Below, piece after piece: positions 1 through 6,064 of a stretch of 12,539 bases of DNA. Made by a program: the position numbers and the translations under genes. Location of the stretch: assembly GCA_002359465.1 (NCBI GenBank), contig DENA01000011.1, forward strand, positions 70,473-83,011. Direction: 5' to 3'. The stretch's first letter is position 1, and each line of letters starts with the position of its first letter. The notes below the pieces were generated by a model. That model ran no database searches. It had not been told where the DNA came from and was given only the letters and a program-made list of their open reading frames with translations. The stretch comes from Ruminococcaceae bacterium UBA2656. Lineage in GTDB: Bacteria; Bacillota; Clostridia; Oscillospirales; Acutalibacteraceae.

Positions 1-164
1 AAAAGCTTCAGCTGCTCCCTTGTAAATTTTTTAGGCGACATAAAGTCGTATTCTTTTACTTTAGGAGCCGTCGATTGTTCTTCTATTTCATTAAAATCGA
101 CATGACCGCTTTGCAAGTTTCCCAGCAACTCGTCAATTTGCTTCTGTGACAATACTTCTGCCAT
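1..164 (-). CDS. fliM: Flagellar motor switch protein FliM, N-terminal part (cut by window edge)
   Basis: Only the first 54 codons are present; the gene runs off the left edge. FliM is the middle C-ring protein that receives CheY-P and passes the switch signal to FliG. The visible N-terminus carries the conserved CheY-binding peptide LSQKQIDELL at residues 5-14. After an acidic linker comes the start of the middle domain, KVKEYDFMSPKKF, typical of the family. The ATG at 164 is supported by a GGGAGG Shine-Dalgarno site a few bases upstream and by alignment of the first residues with other FliM proteins. It follows motB after 94 bp that lack a fliL gene. Identity is near certain from the two motifs, although the rest of the protein cannot be judged. 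Confidence 0.93.
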   Translation of the reverse strand, partial: MAEVLSQKQIDELLGNLQSGHVDFNEIEEQSTAPKVKEYDFMSPKKFTREQLKL

Positions 165-223
165 AAAACCTCCCATTCCCCGCATTTAATAATCAAAACC
201 AAAACGCATTTTCATGCATTCCT

Positions 224-253
224 ATTTTACACGGAAAATTTAATGCTGTTCAA
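224..253 (-). promoter_or_regulatory. Weak candidate internal sigma-A promoter before fliM
   Basis: In the 94-bp motB-fliM gap the minus strand reads TTGAAC (248-253), an 18-bp spacer, then TAAAAT (224-229). The -35 matches 4 of 6 and the -10 matches 5 of 6 consensus bases. It could give fliM and the downstream C-ring/export genes some independent transcription. AT-rich gaps produce such matches by chance, so this is only a candidate. Confidence 0.25.
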
Positions 254-258
254 ATCAA

Positions 259-1119
259 TCATTTGCTGCTTGCAGTGCTTTTACTGCTTGTCGATTGAAT
301 ATCTTTATAAACCTGATCCAAAACCGAACTGACCTTACCCGATTTGGAGATATAGATTTCCACTCTTCTGTTTTTCGCTCTGTTGGCTTCCGTACCGTTA
401 TGCGGTACAATGGGGCGGTATTCCCCATAGCCCTCTGAAACCATTTTTGCCGGATCGATTATATTTTTCAACTGGACATACAGTAAAACATTCTTAGCCC
501 TGTCCGACGACAGCGCGCGGTCAAAAGCCTGTGCGGTAGCAGTCGTTGAATTCCCGGCACGGGCCGTATGACCATAAAAACGAATTTCACCGATTTGATC
601 AGGAATATATTTTATTCCGTTACAAACAAAGTCCAGAATTTTTTTTCCGTCATCGCGCAGTTCTGAGCTGTCCCCATTAAAAAAAATACTGTTTTGAAAA
701 GTCATAAAGGTATAATTATCGCCTTTATGTACCTGCACGGAATCCTGAAGCCCATTTTTTTTGACATAATCATTTAAGTATTTATATAAACTGTCAAAAT
801 CGGTTACTTCCGTAATATCACCCGAATTACCTGCGTTTTGTGAAGCAGCACTCTGGGCTGAACTGTTTTCGCTGTCACCGGCATCAAATTTATCACCGCT
901 GTTGGGGTTTGTCGGGTTTGTTTGTATTGCCTGTTCCATGGTCGCGGTCGCCTGTTTATTCGTGGAAAATGCTTTTACAAGCTTTTGCCACTTACTGGCA
1001 TCCATAGTCGACATGGCAAACAGCATCACAAAGAAAGTCAGCAGCAGTGTTACCATATCCGCATAGGTATCCAGCCAATTAGGCCCGCCGCTGCCGGGAT
1101 CCGCTTTTTTTCGCGCCAT
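259..1119 (-). CDS. motB: Flagellar stator protein MotB
   Basis: 286 aa, a normal length. MotB pairs with MotA to form the proton-driven stator and anchors it to peptidoglycan. After a basic, Gly-rich cytoplasmic tail comes WLDTYADMVTLLLTFFVML (residues 15-33), the single membrane helix with the proton-carrying Asp at residue 21. Residues about 60-100 are a Ser/Asn/Thr-rich linker. Residues about 140-257 form an OmpA-like domain, with FFNGDSSEL (146-154), LSSDRA (203-208) and NRRVEIY (250-256). The usual GHTD motif reads GHTA at 183-186, so the Asp that normally helps bind peptidoglycan is missing while the Arg of SSDRA is kept. The ATG at 1119 has a GGGGTGA ribosome site. It lies 42 bp after motA. 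An intact D21 argues for a working proton channel. Confidence 0.96.
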   Translation of the reverse strand: MARKKADPGSGGPNWLDTYADMVTLLLTFFVMLFAMSTMDASKWQKLVKAFSTNKQATATMEQAIQTNPTNPNSGDKFDAGDSENSSAQSAASQNAGNSGDITEVTDFDSLYKYLNDYVKKNGLQDSVQVHKGDNYTFMTFQNSIFFNGDSSELRDDGKKILDFVCNGIKYIPDQIGEIRFYGHTARAGNSTTATAQAFDRALSSDRAKNVLLYVQLKNIIDPAKMVSEGYGEYRPIVPHNGTEANRAKNRRVEIYISKSGKVSSVLDQVYKDIQSTSSKSTASSK

Positions 1120-1161
1120 TTTCTCACCCCTGATCTTTAAATTAACATAGCTGATTTTTAT

Positions 1162-2022
1162 TTACTTTTTACGTCGTTTTGACTTTTTTTCCTCAGGAGC
1201 GTTCTCTGGAGCACTCGAACCCTTTCCGCCGGATTCCATCCTCTTTTTCTCACAGACAAATGCATTTAATCTTTCCTCAATATGCTTTGGATTGTCCCCC
1301 GCCTGAATTGCCATAACGCCTTCCATGACAATTTCCTTGCACACCATTTCTTCATCGTGCCGCATATGTAATTTATGGGCTAAAGGGGTTAACAGAAGAT
1401 TGGAAAGCATGGAGCCGTAAAAAGTGGTAACCAAAGCCGTGGACATGCCCTGAGCCATCTTTGTTGCTCCGCCATCAGCATTCATATCCATATTGGCAAG
1501 CATGTTAATCAGACCGATCAGGGTTCCTATCATACCAAATGCAGGGCCAAAGGTTGAAAACTTTTCATAGAACTGCCAGCCGTGCGAGTGCCGGTCTTCC
1601 AGTCCGTTCAGTTCATCTTCCAGAATTTCTTTTACCTTTGCCGGATCAATTGCATCGACGATCAGCATAATGCTGTTTCTAAGAAAGGGTTCTTCCTCCT
1701 GATTAGCCTTGTCCTCAAGGGAAAGGAGCCCTTTTCGCCTTGCTTCCTGCGCAAAATCCACGATCTTATTTATGTACTGCTGAGGATCGTACTTATTTCG
1801 CTGAACGATAATTCTCATATGCTTCGGAATATCTTTGAAATAAGTGATAGGAAAAGCAATAACGGTAGCGGCGATCGCGCCGCCAAAAGTAATTGCCATA
1901 CTGGGGACGTCGATAAAGTTCTTGATGGTAGACCAGACAACTCCGGTAGAAGGGTCAAAAACGATACCGAAAACAACCAGCCCAAGACCGACTATCAGCC
2001 CCACTATACTGGTAAAATCCAC
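1162..2022 (-). CDS. motA: Flagellar stator protein MotA
   Basis: 286 aa. MotA is the four-helix membrane subunit that surrounds MotB and pushes on FliG. Membrane segments are seen at about residues 3-22, 37-60, 157-177 and 193-213. The cytoplasmic loop holds ARRKGLLSLE (residues 94-103), whose Arg and Glu match the charged residues that contact FliG in the family. The two conserved prolines needed for torque are present, P160 in GPAFGMIG and P213 in LTPLAHK. The tail after about residue 265 is a Lys/Arg/Glu-rich extension. The start is GTG at 2022, chosen because AAGGAAG stands 7 nt upstream and the first residues (MDFTSIVGLIVG) fit the family. It sits between flbD and motB, the usual clostridial torque cluster within the fla operon. 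Confidence 0.96.
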   Translation of the reverse strand: MDFTSIVGLIVGLGLVVFGIVFDPSTGVVWSTIKNFIDVPSMAITFGGAIAATVIAFPITYFKDIPKHMRIIVQRNKYDPQQYINKIVDFAQEARRKGLLSLEDKANQEEEPFLRNSIMLIVDAIDPAKVKEILEDELNGLEDRHSHGWQFYEKFSTFGPAFGMIGTLIGLINMLANMDMNADGGATKMAQGMSTALVTTFYGSMLSNLLLTPLAHKLHMRHDEEMVCKEIVMEGVMAIQAGDNPKHIEERLNAFVCEKKRMESGGKGSSAPENAPEEKKSKRRKK

Positions 2023-2066
2023 ACAAACACTTCCTTGCGTTAAAATTACAGATAAAGGAATCTATT

Positions 2067-2090
2067 ATTAAGCTAATCCGTTAGCTTAAT
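2067..2090 (-). repeat. 10-bp perfect inverted repeat over the flbD stop codon
   Basis: ATTAAGCTAA at 2067-2076 is the exact reverse complement of TTAGCTTAAT at 2081-2090, with a 4-nt loop (2077-2080). In the minus-strand transcript it forms a 10-bp stem that contains the last codons of flbD, with the TAG stop in the 3' arm. No U-run follows, so it is not a standard terminator. It could slow ribosomes at the flbD end, affect motA initiation, or be a minor RNA-processing mark. Confidence 0.55.
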
Positions 2091-2276
2091 CGCATTCTGA
2101 TATATCTGGCGGTTGTAATGAATTATTTTCTGGATGATATCCTGCCTTTCCTCCGCAACAAGGAAATACTTTCCGGTGGTCAAAGTGATTTTTGTTTCCG
2201 GAATGCTTTCAATTGTTTCAATCAGATTTGGATTTAAAGCAAAAGAAACGCCATTTAAATTGGTAAGATTGATCAT
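2073..2276 (-). CDS. flbD: FlbD/SwrD family flagellar protein
   Basis: 67 aa, the usual size. The family (FlbD; YlzI/SwrD in B. subtilis) sits just after flgE. SwrD raises motor power in B. subtilis, probably through the stators, although the mechanism is not settled. The pattern is typical: MINLTNLNGVSFALNPNLIE (residues 1-20), then ETKITLTTGKYFLVAEE and a C-terminal helix with VEEVI-like spacing (RQDIIQKIIHY). There is no signal peptide or membrane helix. The ATG at 2276 has a GGGG-type ribosome site about 9 nt upstream. It is followed by motA and motB, which fits a torque function. Both ends of the gene carry perfect inverted repeats (2306-2338 and 2067-2090), which is unusual within this operon. 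This is not the Caulobacter FlbD regulator of the same name. Confidence 0.92.
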   Translation of the reverse strand: MINLTNLNGVSFALNPNLIETIESIPETKITLTTGKYFLVAEERQDIIQKIIHYNRQIYQNAIKLTD

Positions 2277-2305
2277 CTTATCATTCCCCTTTTTTAACTA
2301 ACTGA

Positions 2306-2338
2306 CCGTTCGTGAAGCCAAAACGGCTTCACGAACGG
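2306..2338 (-). other. Perfect 14-bp hairpin between flgE and flbD
   Basis: CCGTTCGTGAAGCC (2306-2319) and GGCTTCACGAACGG (2325-2338) are exact reverse complements around a 5-nt loop. In the operon transcript this is a stable, fairly GC-rich stem of 14 pairs, 12 nt after the flgE stop. The bases after the stem are UCAGUUAGUUAAAAAAGG, so there is no U-tract and a normal intrinsic terminator is unlikely on either strand. The likely role is protection of the flgE 3' end, a processing point, or partial attenuation that lowers flbD-motAB relative to hook protein. These roles are inferred. Confidence 0.7.
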
Positions 2339-2350
2339 CAGAATGTGGAG

Positions 2351-3169
2351 TTATCGCTTCAAATTAACAAGATTCTCAAGCATTTCATCACTCACTGTAA
2401 TAATTTTCGAGTTCGCCTGAAATCCCCTTTCGGTTACAATCATCTGGGAAAACTCGTTTGCCAGATCAACATTGGAAGATTCCAGCGCTCCGGTAACCAG
2501 ACCGCCCGCAGTGGCGGTGCCCGGAGCATACCATTTGATATCACCTGTGTTGCTGACCGCTTTATAGTAGGATTCCCCCTGCTGGGTAAGGCCGGCAGGA
2601 TTCGCAACGCTGGCAATCGCTATGGTGCCTATAGTATAAACTGTTCCACCCTTTTCACCGGTAATTTTACCGTCGCCGCCGATAGTGATATTTTTATAGT
2701 CGCCATAACCCGAAACATTAATTGGTGTGGGCTTTGTGGTACCGGCGTCAGCCGGGGCTCCGCAGACAATTCTTTTATTGCCGTCTACCAGATTTCCGGC
2801 GGCGTCAAAGCTCATTCTACCTACACGGGTATAGAGAAAATCGTCGCCGTCTTTCACCACAAAATAGCCTTCGCCGTTGATATAGCAGTCCATACCGTTA
2901 CCTGTCGTCGCCATGCCGGAACGGGCATTATTCACATCCACTGACGCAGCGGTAGCGCCATAACCGACCTGGGAGGGATTCGCGCCGGCAATAGTACTGG
3001 CAGTTCCATTGGAAGATCCTGAAATCGTCTGATAATACACGTCGCGATACAACGTACTGGAGGCTTTAAACCCATAGGTGTTAACGTTTGAGATATTGTT
3101 ACCGATCACGTCGAAACCGGTCTGGTGCGCTTTCAATCCGGCTACTGCGGAAAACATTGCTCTCATCAT
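2351..3169 (-). CDS. flgE: Flagellar hook protein FlgE (short, Bacillus/clostridial type)
   Basis: 272 aa from the ATG at 3169, close to the short Gram-positive hook protein of about 264 aa. It polymerises into the hook joining rod and filament. The N-terminus MMRAMFSAVAGLKAHQ, followed by FDVIGNNISNVNTYGFKAS, is the conserved rod/hook signature. The centre has NGEGYFVVKDG, and the C-terminus has SSNVDLANEFSQMIVTERGF and ends near ENLVNLKR, the conserved D0 helix. The reading frame extends to a TTG at 3223, but the extra 18 residues do not resemble the family and overlap a small hairpin, so 3169 (or the next ATG at 3166) is preferred. The ribosome site is weak (GAGAG). The distal rod protein FlgG is similar, but position after fliK-flgD and the size favour hook. 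Confidence 0.92.
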   Translation of the reverse strand: MMRAMFSAVAGLKAHQTGFDVIGNNISNVNTYGFKASSTLYRDVYYQTISGSSNGTASTIAGANPSQVGYGATAASVDVNNARSGMATTGNGMDCYINGEGYFVVKDGDDFLYTRVGRMSFDAAGNLVDGNKRIVCGAPADAGTTKPTPINVSGYGDYKNITIGGDGKITGEKGGTVYTIGTIAIASVANPAGLTQQGESYYKAVSNTGDIKWYAPGTATAGGLVTGALESSNVDLANEFSQMIVTERGFQANSKIITVSDEMLENLVNLKR

Positions 3170-3203
3170 AAGTTTGATCTCTCTCTTTCTTTTTGAAACC
3201 GTA

Positions 3204-3229
3204 TGAGCTTCTCTGTCAGTCAAAGCTCA
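3204..3229 (-). repeat. Small inverted repeat in the flgE leader
   Basis: TGAGCTT (3204-3210) and AAGCTCA (3223-3229) are complementary over 7 bp around a 12-nt loop. It lies in the 82-bp gap before flgE and covers the in-frame TTG at 3223, which speaks against use of that TTG. It is short and may be chance. Confidence 0.3.
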
Positions 3230-3251
3230 ATAACTTCCTCAAGAGGTCCAG

Positions 3252-3659
3252 TTATAGAATTACGGCTCCGTCAATATTTGTAAATACATTGTCGGTCATT
3301 TCCTGGCCGCTCATGGTTGTAACCACCGTGCTGCTGGGCACATTCACAATAAATGCGGTTTGCCCATTTAAAATCAAAGCATCCTTGATCCCCTTGGATT
3401 TGGCCTTTTCAACAGCACCGTTAATCTGAGAAACAAGCTGCTGGGAAACCTGAATGTTCCTGGAATCCATTCGCTGCAGCGCGTGTTTGGAAAAGGTAAG
3501 CTGTTGCTGCTGTTCAATGGATTTCCGGAAAAGCTGTCCAAATTCACTGTTGCTCTGATCTGCCGCATTTGTCTTCTGGGTATTTGCTCCGACAGGAGGT
3601 ACCGTGTAATTTGGATTGATAAGCGAGGAATAGCTTTTTTTAAACTGAATATCGTCCAT
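3252..3659 (-). CDS. Flagellar operon protein, TIGR02530 family
   Basis: 135 aa. This matches the small Firmicutes flagellar-operon family found between flgD and flgE, whose exact function is not established to my knowledge; a role in hook assembly is inferred from position. The recognisable core is FSKHALQRMDSRNIQVS (residues 56-72), then AVEKAKSKGIKDALIL and TAFIVNVPSSTVVTTM, with the conserved ending NVFTNIDGAVIL (124-135). Residues 1-45 are polar and variable. There is no signal peptide and no membrane helix, so it is probably cytoplasmic or exported by the flagellar system. The ATG at 3659 has AGGAG 7 nt upstream. It lies 32 bp after flgD and 82 bp before flgE. Confidence 0.85.
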   Translation of the reverse strand: MDDIQFKKSYSSLINPNYTVPPVGANTQKTNAADQSNSEFGQLFRKSIEQQQQLTFSKHALQRMDSRNIQVSQQLVSQINGAVEKAKSKGIKDALILNGQTAFIVNVPSSTVVTTMSGQEMTDNVFTNIDGAVIL

Positions 3660-3691
3660 GACTTTGCTCCTAACTGTATGCCCTAAGAAAT

Positions 3692-4198
3692 CTATGCGGT
3701 TGTCTTCCCGTCGCCGGTTCCCGAACCTGTGCCGCTTGTGTCGGTCGGGGGCGTCACCGCATTGGGATTCACAACTTCCATAACCGACGATAGATTATAC
3801 GCCTTGCCGTTTACGACAATCGTGTTCGAACCGGATGCAAAGTTGATACTGTCAACCACGCCTGTAACTTCTGTATATTTTCCGCTGGAGTCATAGCTTG
3901 CGACCACTACCTTCTTGCCGACAAGAGACGCGCCGTACTGCGCATAAGTGATTTGTGAAAGATCCTGCATCGCCTGCAAAGAAGAAAACTGAGCCAACTG
4001 GGCAATGTATTCCGTGTTGTCCGTCGGATTCATCGGATCCTGATTGGTAAACTGCGCGGCAAGCAATTGCATGAAATCAACCATGCCAAGCGACGATCCC
4101 GTACTGACTTTTGGGGCTGAAGAGCCGTCGGATGCTGAGTTTTTACCGGATGCGGAAGCAAGTGCGTAGGAGTTAATCTGATTGGTAATCAATGACAT
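3692..4198 (-). CDS. flgD: Flagellar hook cap protein FlgD
   Basis: 168 aa, short as usual for Firmicutes FlgD. It forms the scaffold at the hook tip that lets FlgE subunits fold into place and is then discarded. The diagnostic block is at residues 41-75: DFMQLLAAQFTNQDPMNP, then TDNTEYIAQLAQFSSLQAM. Residues about 90-150 include LVGKKVVVASYDSSGKY and a small beta domain. The last 20 or so residues are a Thr/Gly/Ser-rich tail. The ATG at 4198 lies only 2 nt after AAGGAG, closer than normal; a TTG two codons on (4192) has ideal spacing of about 8 nt and may be the real start. It lies 20 bp after fliK. The identity is firm, but the exact start is not. Confidence 0.93.
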   Translation of the reverse strand: MSLITNQINSYALASASGKNSASDGSSAPKVSTGSSLGMVDFMQLLAAQFTNQDPMNPTDNTEYIAQLAQFSSLQAMQDLSQITYAQYGASLVGKKVVVASYDSSGKYTEVTGVVDSINFASGSNTIVVNGKAYNLSSVMEVVNPNAVTPPTDTSGTGSGTGDGKTTA

Positions 4199-4218
4199 GT
4201 CTCCTTTCCATAAAATTT

Positions 4219-5568
4219 TTACAGCGGATAAGCCAGCTGTCTGAGCTGCTGCATGACGGAAAGAAAATCGCCGGTGCTGATGCCGCTGTCCGTTGAACGG
4301 ATTCTTTGATTACTGTTGTTTTGATTTTGCCGCTGTTCTTCCTGCTGCTGTTGTGCCTGACTCTGCTGATTTTGCTGGTTCTGCTGGTACCAGGCCTTTT
4401 CCTGAGCAGGTTCTAAAATTTGCACCGGCTGGTTGATGGTTGTCTGCAAAAACGATCGAATATCGGAGCTGTTCTCCATCAGCATGCTCTGGGTTTTGGG
4501 ATTGGACGCCTGAACGGCCACGGTAAGCACACCACTCTGCATAGACAACTTAACGGACACTTTTCCCAAATTCTGAGGATAAAGATCCATCTGAAATTCA
4601 GGCTTTCCCGCTTTATAATTGAGCAGAATTTTGTCGGCAACCTGATGGCAGGTGGTTTTCGCGGTATCTGACGAAGCATCGGAAATTTTAATAACAACAT
4701 TACCCGTCTGATATAGATCTGAAAAACGCGCCGTATTCTGGCTTTGGCCGGAGCCGTCCATCAGAATAACATTTTTTTCATCAGGAAGAGAGACATCTCC
4801 GGGTAAAGTCTCAAGCGCAATTGCTGTGGAAGACTCATCTGTGCCGCGTTTCACCTGTGTTTGGGGCAGATTCTGCTGCACTGGTAGAATATTCGGCTGC
4901 ATCTGCGCCGCGGTCTGAGGAGGACCGGCTTCCGGACCCTCAGTCTGACCGGTATTGTAAACAACTGAAGGATCGTTTGCCACAGGAATCTTTGTATCTG
5001 ACGCGGGAGAAACCGGGGTGCTTTGCTGTTCCGAGTCTGGAACGGAAATTTCCTGCGCACCGGCTGCGTTTACGGACGGGGCCGCATCTGCCATCGTTCG
5101 ATAAAACACAGAACCGGTTGCCGGGGTATCCGATTTCGGCTGCTGTACCGCATCCGCTGTCAAAAGCGGGGCTGTGGCTGTCTTCGTCTGAACCTGTTGA
5201 GCGGCTGCCTCAACGCCGGCTGCGGGCTGTTGTACTGTGTCTACCGACGGAAGCAAATTTGTCGGTATTGTCTGCGGCTGAACGCCGGAAGCTTCAAAAG
5301 AAACGGGCGGAACCTGAGCGGCCGGAAGCAGCTGAACCAGAAGAGAAACATCGGCTGTGCCGGTCGGCTGCAGATTCACTGTGGAAACGGCCGTTCCGTT
5401 GCCGTTTTCCTTCTTTTCATCCTTAACAGGGCCCGGCTGCGCCGTACTGTCTGAAGTTTTGCCGAGGGCCGCCGTCCGCATCAGAGATTCAAAGGCGTTT
5501 GTACTGTCCTTTGTCCGGGAAGCCTTGGTATTTTGCGGTGCTGCTGTACGTGTAATTTGCTGTATCAT
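4219..5568 (-). CDS. fliK: Flagellar hook-length control protein FliK
   Basis: 449 aa from ATG 5568. FliK is secreted as a molecular ruler and switches export from hook to filament subunits when the hook is complete. Residues 1 to about 290 are low-complexity, rich in Pro, Gln, Ala, Thr and Val, as expected of the ruler part. The conserved C-terminal Flg_hook domain (about 295-385) contains FQMDLYPQNLGKVSVKLSM and VAVQASNPKTQSML. It is followed by a Gln/Asn-rich stretch (about 387-421) and a short conserved-looking tail. The frame opens at a GTG (5577), but that GTG lies inside the strong AAGGAGGTGA ribosome site, so the ATG 8 nt beyond GGAGG is the start. It follows fliJ directly, without the ylxF/motE-like gene found there in Bacillus. 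Confidence 0.9.
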   Translation of the reverse strand: MIQQITRTAAPQNTKASRTKDSTNAFESLMRTAALGKTSDSTAQPGPVKDEKKENGNGTAVSTVNLQPTGTADVSLLVQLLPAAQVPPVSFEASGVQPQTIPTNLLPSVDTVQQPAAGVEAAAQQVQTKTATAPLLTADAVQQPKSDTPATGSVFYRTMADAAPSVNAAGAQEISVPDSEQQSTPVSPASDTKIPVANDPSVVYNTGQTEGPEAGPPQTAAQMQPNILPVQQNLPQTQVKRGTDESSTAIALETLPGDVSLPDEKNVILMDGSGQSQNTARFSDLYQTGNVVIKISDASSDTAKTTCHQVADKILLNYKAGKPEFQMDLYPQNLGKVSVKLSMQSGVLTVAVQASNPKTQSMLMENSSDIRSFLQTTINQPVQILEPAQEKAWYQQNQQNQQSQAQQQQEEQRQNQNNSNQRIRSTDSGISTGDFLSVMQQLRQLAYPL

Positions 5569-5621
5569 ACTTTTCACCTCCTTATCAAAATATTCTATCT
5601 ATCCATTTAACTTATAAGCGA

Positions 5622-6062
5622 TTAAAAAGCGCCGCGCGCCTGACCGACATATTCATCCATTGCGAGTTCCTCATTTTTCTGAACCTGCTTGATATATTCG
5701 GTCAACTGCTTATCCCGCAGCTTTTCCAATCCGGAAATTTCGCTGTTCACGGCTATAATATCTGTTTTTTTCTGAGCAATGATATCTAAAAGCTGCTTTT
5801 TCTGATCGATTAATTTCAGGATTTTCTGATTGAGCGTATTAAAATACGTTTTGTAAATGAGCATGTCGCTTGTGTTCAGTCCTTTTTGCAATTCCTCAAC
5901 CATCCTTCGGTTGGTAACGGTGAATTGATCATTAAGGGCGTCTATTTCCTTTTCTAAATCCATCAACTTCATCTGCAGCAAAGCAAGCTCATTTTTCTTG
6001 ATGTCGAGTGTCTGCTGTTTAAAACTGAGAACTTTTTCTAACGAAAACACAAACTTTTTCAT
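5622..6062 (-). CDS. fliJ: Flagellar export chaperone FliJ
   Basis: 146 aa, the normal length. FliJ is the coiled-coil stalk of the export ATPase; it docks in the FliI ring centre and links it to FlhA and chaperone escort. The sequence is almost entirely helical and charged: FVFSLEKVLSFKQQTLDIKK at residues 4-23 fits the family start, followed by long heptad-like stretches (KLMDLEKEIDALNDQF; KILKLIDQKKQLLDIIAQKK). There are no membrane segments. The ATG at 6062 starts 2 nt after the fliI stop with no strong ribosome site, suggesting translation coupled to fliI. FliJ sequences diverge greatly, so recognition rests on position, size and coiled-coil pattern together. Confidence 0.9.
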   Translation of the reverse strand: MKKFVFSLEKVLSFKQQTLDIKKNELALLQMKLMDLEKEIDALNDQFTVTNRRMVEELQKGLNTSDMLIYKTYFNTLNQKILKLIDQKKQLLDIIAQKKTDIIAVNSEISGLEKLRDKQLTEYIKQVQKNEELAMDEYVGQARGAF

Positions 6063-6064
6063 AC

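Noticed and set aside
2306..2345. Intrinsic terminator after flgE
   Set aside because: The stem is perfect but neither strand has a U-run after it, and the operon continues in the same direction with closely spaced genes.
2312..2944. 210-codon plus-strand frame opposite flgE
   Set aside because: It is antisense to a clear hook gene, its protein has no recognisable pattern, and it begins inside the 14-bp hairpin.
4821..5454. Long open frames on the plus strand opposite fliK
   Set aside because: They lie opposite the low-complexity, codon-biased part of fliK, lack convincing ribosome sites and resemble no family; they are antisense shadows.
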